Positions 37,194-42,563 of a DNA stretch of 42,563 nt are shown here, piece by piece. Both the position numbers and the translations under genes were made by a program. The notes beneath the pieces are model-generated. The model was given only the letters and a program-made list of their open reading frames with translations. It did not search any database and had not been told where the DNA came from. This stretch comes from an uncultured Eubacteriales bacterium (GTDB lineage Bacteria; Bacillota; Clostridia; Christensenellales; UBA1242): positions 1-42,563 of the forward strand of contig USSZ01000005.1 of NCBI GenBank assembly GCA_900557645.1. Direction: 5' to 3'. How positions within the stretch are numbered: the stretch's first letter is position 1; the number at the start of each line of letters is the position of its first letter.

Positions 37194-38924
37194 TTATTTT
37201 TCTAAGTTGTTTTCTTTTAAGTAATCCATAAAAGTATTAATTATCATTTCGTTTCTTTCAATTATGTCATCTTCAACAAAATCTGTTCTATTTGCAAGTT
37301 TTTTTAATGATATTATTTCAGTACCTTCTTTTATTTTTCCTCTACTTTCAAAACCCTCATAGTATTTTATCTTATCTGCAAATCTATAATCAGATGCTCT
37401 TATATTTATTTTCTTTTCTAATAGAGATTTATTTCCCAATTTCTCTAAGTTTCGCTTATCGGTTAACGATTTTTCTTTTTCATATCTATTTTTAGGATAT
37501 ATGTGTTCTATTTCAAAACCCTTTTCCAATGAAATTAAATTTTGATCACTATCTTGAAATGCCCACCATGCAAGCATTGACTTTGTAATTGGTCTATTGT
37601 TATTAAACTCATAGTTTGTAAACATATTTTTCAACTGCTGTAAATCAAATTTATTATCACCAAATTCAACCTTTTCCCCAAGAACAATATTATTCATCTC
37701 ATTAAATATAGGGGTCCTTAAAGCATTTACACCAGGCATATAAATTGCATATGCCCAAATAAATGCAATTATCTTACTCAAGAAATCGCTAAACTCATCT
37801 TCTTTAAGAAACCCATTATTGTCTCTGTTTTGTAAATAATAAACAGAAACTATATATGTCCACATTCCGTTTGGTGCATAATACAAAACAAAAAACTTTT
37901 TTAAAATTTCATTAGAAAATCTATCTTCATTTTGGTTATACACATCTTTCCAGAAATTTGCCAAATCTATTAAATTATTAAAAGTACCTTCGCTTTTTAA
38001 AATTGCATATTTATTCTTTTCATAAAACTTCCTTAAAGCCTCTGTGGTAGACGTTTTAATACCTAATTTTGCTCTCTCAAAATACATATATCTAGTAAAA
38101 AGCTCATCTAGAGGTGTTCCCGATTGAGGATTAAACATTTTTTCACATAAGTCTTCTAACTCTTTCCATTTGTCGATAAAATATTTTTTCTTACCTAATT
38201 CGGTAAAATATTTATAGAATTGAGCTTTAAAAATATCGGCATCAGACAAGGGTTTTCCTCTGTCGTTTAGCGTAGAAAATATTCTTAATGCAGTATTTTG
38301 GTCCTCAGCTTCAATAGGTAAAAGTATGCAATTATTTAAAATCCTTATGGGGAGATATGGAAAATATGATGAGTATCCAAGTAAAAATTCATTAATCTTT
38401 ATCTCAAAAAATCTAAAGTTTTCAGCATATCTACTTTTTAATCCAGCTGCATCTCCTGTTTTTAGTATTTTTAAAAATTCATCTTTGTCATTGTCTGTAG
38501 CAACCTCAGAATCTATTTTTAAAGCGTTTAAATCAGGCTTCCCAAATTCGTCTGTTTTCCATATACATCTTGCAATTGTTTCTCTTGTTTGAATTGAATT
38601 TTCATCTTTCATATTGCTAAATTTAGAATAGAAAGCCCTTAACAAGAGCATTAACGTAGTAAGTCTTTGTTGTCCATCAATAATTTCTTTTTTATTATCG
38701 CTATTTTTGAATGTAACAATTGGTCCTAAATAATATTCTTCATCTTTGTTAAATTTGTCTTTGTTGTCATCTGGAAATGCAAATTCAAAAATATCCTCCC
38801 ATAAAGTTTGACACTCTTCTTCTCCCCACGCATAAGGTCTTTGATAATCTGGTATTAAAAAGTCAGATTTTTTATCTTCAAATAATTTTTTAATTGAACT
38901 TTGATCTATATTTAACTTTGACAT
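37194..38924 (-). CDS. GmrSD-like DUF262/DUF1524 protein, 576 aa
   Basis: N-terminal DUF262 (ParB/Srx-like NTPase): IPDYQRPYAWGEEECQTLWEDI, YYLGPIVTF, IIDGQQRLTTLMLLLRAFY (DGQQR motif) and FSTLNDRGKPLSDADIFKAQFYKYF. C-terminal DUF1524 His-Me nuclease: FEIEHIYPKNRYEKEKSL, NLEKLGNKSLLEKKINI. Both parts are complete in one chain, as in single-chain GmrSD type IV restriction enzymes, which cut modified (for example glucosylated) phage DNA using NTPs. Association with type I loci is also common, and hsdR is the next large gene upstream on the same strand. CAGGAG precedes ATG 38924. Confidence 0.85.
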   Translation of the reverse strand: MSKLNIDQSSIKKLFEDKKSDFLIPDYQRPYAWGEEECQTLWEDIFEFAFPDDNKDKFNKDEEYYLGPIVTFKNSDNKKEIIDGQQRLTTLMLLLRAFYSKFSNMKDENSIQTRETIARCIWKTDEFGKPDLNALKIDSEVATDNDKDEFLKILKTGDAAGLKSRYAENFRFFEIKINEFLLGYSSYFPYLPIRILNNCILLPIEAEDQNTALRIFSTLNDRGKPLSDADIFKAQFYKYFTELGKKKYFIDKWKELEDLCEKMFNPQSGTPLDELFTRYMYFERAKLGIKTSTTEALRKFYEKNKYAILKSEGTFNNLIDLANFWKDVYNQNEDRFSNEILKKFFVLYYAPNGMWTYIVSVYYLQNRDNNGFLKEDEFSDFLSKIIAFIWAYAIYMPGVNALRTPIFNEMNNIVLGEKVEFGDNKFDLQQLKNMFTNYEFNNNRPITKSMLAWWAFQDSDQNLISLEKGFEIEHIYPKNRYEKEKSLTDKRNLEKLGNKSLLEKKINIRASDYRFADKIKYYEGFESRGKIKEGTEIISLKKLANRTDFVEDDIIERNEMIINTFMDYLKENNLEK

Positions 38925-39065
38925 ATTTTTCTCCTGTTAACATAAAAAGTATAACATATATTTTTTGTTTTTGTATAAAATTACATAATAAATATTAACA
39001 TTTTTTGAAAACACTTGCAAAACTTTTTTATAAGAATTAAAACACACTCAAACATTGGAGGACTT

Positions 39066-39305
39066 ATGAAAAATGAAACTCTTGTAGAATTTATTAAAGA
39101 AAAATATTGCGAACAAAAAATGTCAGCTGAACATGAACTTCAATTGACAAAAATTGTGGAACTTGAAAACAAATTTACCAAAGATTTTTCAAAAGATAAA
39201 TGGCGTGAATACTTTAACCTTGACCTAGCAGTAGGCGAACTACATTCTATTGAAATTGAGCAAATTATTGGGTTTGTTATTGAAACTGTGAAATCATTAA
39301 TGTAA
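39066..39305 (+). CDS. Small helical protein between hsdR and the DUF262 gene, 79 aa
   Basis: ATG 39066 (MKNETLVEFIKEKY) follows TTGGAGGAC closely. The protein is all helix: LVEFIKEKYCEQKMSAEHELQLTKIVELENKF, then LDLAVGELHSIEIEQIIGFVIETVKSLM. It resembles small proteins seen often in clostridial genomes (DUF6809-like, low certainty). It is on the strand opposite its neighbours; its stop codon lies one base from the hsdR stop, so the two genes are tail to tail with no room for a terminator between them. Confidence 0.65.
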   Translation: MKNETLVEFIKEKYCEQKMSAEHELQLTKIVELENKFTKDFSKDKWREYFNLDLAVGELHSIEIEQIIGFVIETVKSLM

Positions 39306-39306
39306 A

Positions 39307-42300
39307 TTAATCTTCATTCATCATATATTCAGCCTGTTTAATAACATCGGATGTTGCTTCTTCACGATATTCTGGTGGATAACCATATTTCCTTAAACAT
39401 TCTTTAATCTTTATTCTCATTTGAGCTCTTGTTGCCTGTTTTATACTCCAGTCGGTAGTTGTTGCATAAGTTTCAACAATATCTTTTAACTCATGAGCAA
39501 TAAGTTTTAATGTTTCATCACTTAGCAATTCTTGAGCAGATTTATCACGAACAAGTGCATCATAGAATGCTCTTTCACGACCACTAATTCCTAATTTATT
39601 TGCCTCTTTTTCATCACTGACAAGTTCACCAGCAAAATCAACCAATTGAACGATAGTTGTTTCAGCAACAAATCTTTCATCTCTATCATTATATTGTTCT
39701 AATATTCTTCTTAATTTTTTACTATACTCTTGAGATTTAAAATAATTATTTTTTCTACTTTCAGCAATAGCTCTTTCAAGTAATTTTTTGATAATTTGAA
39801 CAAATACTAAAGGTGGATTTTTCTTCCTTAATTCCTCTATTTTTTCTTTACTTAAAAGTTCTATAACATTTATTGAGTCATCTTGTTGTTTGGTTAAAAC
39901 TTTGACTTCGTCACCTTTAATAGCATCAGCAAGTAAATTTTTGACATATTCATTCATTTCTGCAATAGAAACAGCACCTGTTCTTGCTCTTAATTTTAAC
40001 AAATAACTTCTAATAGCAAGATAGTAAAGAACATCGTTTTTTTCATCTTCGGTTAGAATACCACCACATACAACAAACGCTTGCTTAATTGATATAGACA
40101 AATCTTGCATAAATGAATCTTCTCGTTTTTTATTTTCTAAAATAAATTGTGCACCTTGTTGTATTGACTTGAATCTAATTAAAGAGTCTTTAGCATTAAA
40201 GCCAGATTTATCAACTTTATAAAACCATTCATTTAAAATGCTTAATTTTTCTTTTAATAAATTGTAGATTTCTTTTTTTACATCTTGACAATTTTCTTGT
40301 CTATCTCTATCGGTGTAGGCAGTTAATGCTTCATCTAGCGCCTTGCCAAGTCCGATATAATCTACAATTAATCCATATGGTTTTCCTGGATAAACTCTGT
40401 TTACTCTTGCTATTGCTTGCATCAAATTATGCTGTTTTAATCTCTTGATAAAATACATAACATCAAGATCTGGGACATCAAAACCTGTTAGCCACATATC
40501 AACAACAATAGCAATTTTATATTTAGAACTATCTTTCTTAAATTCTTCGCCTAATTCTTTCCTAAACTTGCTATCTTTAAATAATTCTCTTTGTTCTTCT
40601 GTATCTTTATTAGATTCTGTTGCAACTAAAATTATTTTTGATTTATAAGAAGGTTTTAATTCACAAATTCTATTGTATAACTTCGCAGCAGCAACTCTTG
40701 TCTGACAAACAATCATTGCTTTCCCATTTAAGAAATTTTTTCTTTCTTCATAATGAGCGAGTATATCTCTTGCAAGCAAATCAATTAAGTCATCATCTTC
40801 TAAAATTACTTTTAGTTTTGACATTTCTGCTTTAGATTTTTCAATTGCTTCTCTGCCCGCTTGGTTATTCTTTGCAAGATCGTTATAATAAGCGTCAATT
40901 TGTTTTAATACTTCATCATCTGTCCAAACTTTTGCCAATCTTGACTCATAGAAAAGTTTTACAGTAGAACCATCAATAATGGATTGTGTCATATCGTAAG
41001 TATCTATGATATCGCCAAAAATATCTGTTGTTTGTTTGTCCTTTGTATTTACTGGAGTTCCTGTAAAACCAATAAATGTAGCATTAGGCAAAGCTTCACG
41101 AATATATTTTTCAACACCATATTTGAAAACCGCTTCCATTTCTTGAGTTTCTTTGTCTTTTACATAATGCACAGTTTCATATAATCCATAGTGACTTCTA
41201 TGAGCTTCATCTGTCATCACTATAATGTTACTTCTTAAGTTTGATGGTAGATTGTCTTTATCAAACTTTCCAATAGTAGAAAATATAATGCCGCCTTGCT
41301 GAATTTTGCTTAATTTTTTAACCAAATCTGCACGACTTGTTGCAATTATTGGCTCGCACTTTAAATAATTTCGTGCACTGAAAAATGTTTTGTATAGTTG
41401 GTCATCAAGGTCAATTCTGTCAGTTAAAACAACAACTGTAGGAACATTTAATGCTCTGTGTTGTAATAATCTATGTGCAAGCATAACCATTGAGAAAGAT
41501 TTTCCACTTCCTTGAGTATGCCACACCAAACCTGCTTTACCATTTCCGTTTGGTTTTACTGCACCTAAAACACCAGCCAAAGCTTTATTCACACCAAAAT
41601 ATTGGTGGTATTGAGCCATAATTTTGATTGGTTGGTCGTTCTTATCTTGAATAAAGAATAAATTGTTTTTGATAACATCTAACATTCTCGCTTTGTTAAA
41701 CAAACCTGCAATGTTTATATCTAATTTGTTAACGCAAGTATCATCATATCCTTTTTCACCATTGATGCTTTTCCATTCATTGAATCGGTCAATCTTTGAT
41801 GTCAAAGTTCCAACTTTTGTTGTAACACCATCACTAATTACTAGAAAAGCATTATAATTAAATAAAGTTGGAATATCGTATCTATAACCAGAATTTCTGC
41901 TATTTCCACCTAATTGTTCATATGCTTTTTCTAGTGTTGCATCTGTTGCATTCTCGTCAAATGATTTCAATTCCATGACAACAAGTGGCAAACCATTTAT
42001 GTAAACAATAACATCTGGTATTCTTGTGTTTCTACCTTCATTAAACTTGACCTGATGGCATACTTGAAAAGTGTTATTTTCAGGGTTCTCAAAATCAACC
42101 AGTTTTAACAATGGATTTACTTTATAATCTTTTGACTCAATAGTAATACCATCAACCAAATATTTGTGAAATTTAAAGTTTTTTTCAAACAAAGAAGGAT
42201 TATCAATTCTTTTTATTGTATTGATAACTTGGGTTATTATTTTATCATCTGCAGTTTTATTAATACGGGCGATTGATTCGTATAATAAATTTTCATTTAT

Positions 42301-42414
42301 AAATTTATCAAGACTTCTATCTTGTATCCAAGAATCATTTTCGTCAATAAAATCATACCCTAAATTTTGTAAAAGAGTTATAATACTTTCTTCAACCAAA
42401 CTTTCGTATCTCAT
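39307..42414 (-). CDS. hsdR: Type I restriction enzyme subunit R (HsdR)
   Basis: 1035 aa from ATG 42414 (MRYESLVEES), with AGGT seven bases upstream; an ATG two codons earlier is also possible. N-terminal nuclease: RNTRIPDVIVYINGLPLVVMELKSF (PD...ExK) near 130-155. Motor: Walker A GLVWHTQGSGKSFSMVMLA, VVVLTDRIDLDDQL, GIIFSTIGKFDK, MTDEAHRSHYG (DEAH box), FIGFTGTPV, VVDMWLTGFDVPDLDVMYF and IARVNRVYPGKPYGLIVDYIG. Complete C-terminal helical part. It moves and cuts unmodified DNA when joined to HsdM and HsdS, neither of which is in the window; they may be to the right or absent. A palindrome covers its promoter. Confidence 0.95.
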   Translation of the reverse strand: MRYESLVEESIITLLQNLGYDFIDENDSWIQDRSLDKFINENLLYESIARINKTADDKIITQVINTIKRIDNPSLFEKNFKFHKYLVDGITIESKDYKVNPLLKLVDFENPENNTFQVCHQVKFNEGRNTRIPDVIVYINGLPLVVMELKSFDENATDATLEKAYEQLGGNSRNSGYRYDIPTLFNYNAFLVISDGVTTKVGTLTSKIDRFNEWKSINGEKGYDDTCVNKLDINIAGLFNKARMLDVIKNNLFFIQDKNDQPIKIMAQYHQYFGVNKALAGVLGAVKPNGNGKAGLVWHTQGSGKSFSMVMLAHRLLQHRALNVPTVVVLTDRIDLDDQLYKTFFSARNYLKCEPIIATSRADLVKKLSKIQQGGIIFSTIGKFDKDNLPSNLRSNIIVMTDEAHRSHYGLYETVHYVKDKETQEMEAVFKYGVEKYIREALPNATFIGFTGTPVNTKDKQTTDIFGDIIDTYDMTQSIIDGSTVKLFYESRLAKVWTDDEVLKQIDAYYNDLAKNNQAGREAIEKSKAEMSKLKVILEDDDLIDLLARDILAHYEERKNFLNGKAMIVCQTRVAAAKLYNRICELKPSYKSKIILVATESNKDTEEQRELFKDSKFRKELGEEFKKDSSKYKIAIVVDMWLTGFDVPDLDVMYFIKRLKQHNLMQAIARVNRVYPGKPYGLIVDYIGLGKALDEALTAYTDRDRQENCQDVKKEIYNLLKEKLSILNEWFYKVDKSGFNAKDSLIRFKSIQQGAQFILENKKREDSFMQDLSISIKQAFVVCGGILTEDEKNDVLYYLAIRSYLLKLRARTGAVSIAEMNEYVKNLLADAIKGDEVKVLTKQQDDSINVIELLSKEKIEELRKKNPPLVFVQIIKKLLERAIAESRKNNYFKSQEYSKKLRRILEQYNDRDERFVAETTIVQLVDFAGELVSDEKEANKLGISGRERAFYDALVRDKSAQELLSDETLKLIAHELKDIVETYATTTDWSIKQATRAQMRIKIKECLRKYGYPPEYREEATSDVIKQAEYMMNED

Positions 42415-42443
42415 AAACATACCTAAACTTTTAATATAAGTTC

Positions 42444-42472
42444 ATTATAACACATAATTCCGTATTATGTGT
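42444..42472 (-). promoter_or_regulatory. hsdR promoter with 9-bp inverted repeat
   Basis: - strand TGTTATAAT (extended -10, TATAAT at 42449-42444). Directly upstream ACACATAAT / ATTATGTGT (42450-42458 and 42464-42472) form a perfect dyad with a five-base centre, covering the spacer. It is a probable repressor site controlling hsdR. Confidence 0.6.
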
Positions 42473-42563
42473 CGTTTTCTCTAACTTTTTTATTAAAAAT
42501 TCGTTTTTTTGTTATTCTAATAGTTGACACTATCGGAAGTGTAGATGATTTGATTGGAAATAA

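Noticed and set aside
42520..42563. Start of another gene at the right edge
   Set aside because: TTGACA at 42524 suggests a + strand promoter, but no good -10 or start codon is visible before the window ends.

Overview
The window is very AT-rich Firmicutes DNA. Stage II sporulation protein E, a CwlD-like spore-cortex amidase, a SAM-I (S-box) riboswitch in front of metK, AGGAG-type ribosome binding sites and TTGACA/TATAAT promoters all point to an endospore-forming member of the Clostridia. Gene style (DegV, SIMPL, DUF4932, serine recombinases with long coiled-coil tails) fits an uncultured gut lineage, but I cannot name a genus. The standard bacterial code is used, with TGA as stop.

Positions 1-15.4 kb are mostly chromosomal housekeeping: an XRE repressor divergent from a TM2 protein with two matching operators; a SIMPL protein, a YgjV-like membrane protein and a GNAT acetyltransferase; a riboswitch-controlled unit (82-aa unknown protein plus metK); a DUF4932 protein; tRNA-Leu(CAG); tilS; spoIIE; a degV / guanylate-kinase-like / MazG-like operon with a TetR palindrome in its promoter; the tetR gene; an unknown 210-aa protein; a DMT transporter; cwlD.

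Positions 15.5-22.3 kb hold the most unusual locus. Two divergent sets of the same genes (DUF4417 protein, HNH protein with a beta-rich tail) are each tied to small proteins that look like the C-terminal domains of polymorphic toxins, and to zinc-ribbon partners that could be their immunity proteins. On the + strand, HNH is followed by three tandem pairs (small 'MGMCKPSGG...PHDHYW...C' protein plus zinc-ribbon protein). Before the second and third pairs lies a duplicated fragment of the 3' end of the HNH gene together with the start of the small gene. This is what repeated cassette displacement by homologous recombination would leave, as in Rhs/CDI orphan arrays. The third small gene is broken by a 13-bp tandem duplication. 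On the - strand a zinc ribbon is fused to DUF4417, tying the components together.

Positions 22.4-25.3 kb carry an SH3-like membrane-anchored protein, a coiled-coil fibre-like protein with an internal repeat, a winged-helix protein and a protein with a GreA/GreB-like C-terminal domain.

From tRNA-Ser(GCT) at 25.75 kb rightwards the DNA is mobile and defence-related: a serine recombinase whose reading frame runs into the tRNA gene; a nuclease-helicase (DUF2075), a two-headed DNA methyltransferase and a divergent HNH endonuclease (restriction-modification); a candidate structured RNA; a Pycsar pair (nucleotide cyclase plus membrane effector); a second serine recombinase of different base composition; about 1.1 kb of apparently non-coding DNA; a GmrSD-like DUF262/DUF1524 protein and a type I restriction subunit HsdR. 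No hsdM or hsdS is in the window. Assignments are from reading the sequence and remembered family motifs; no database search was run.
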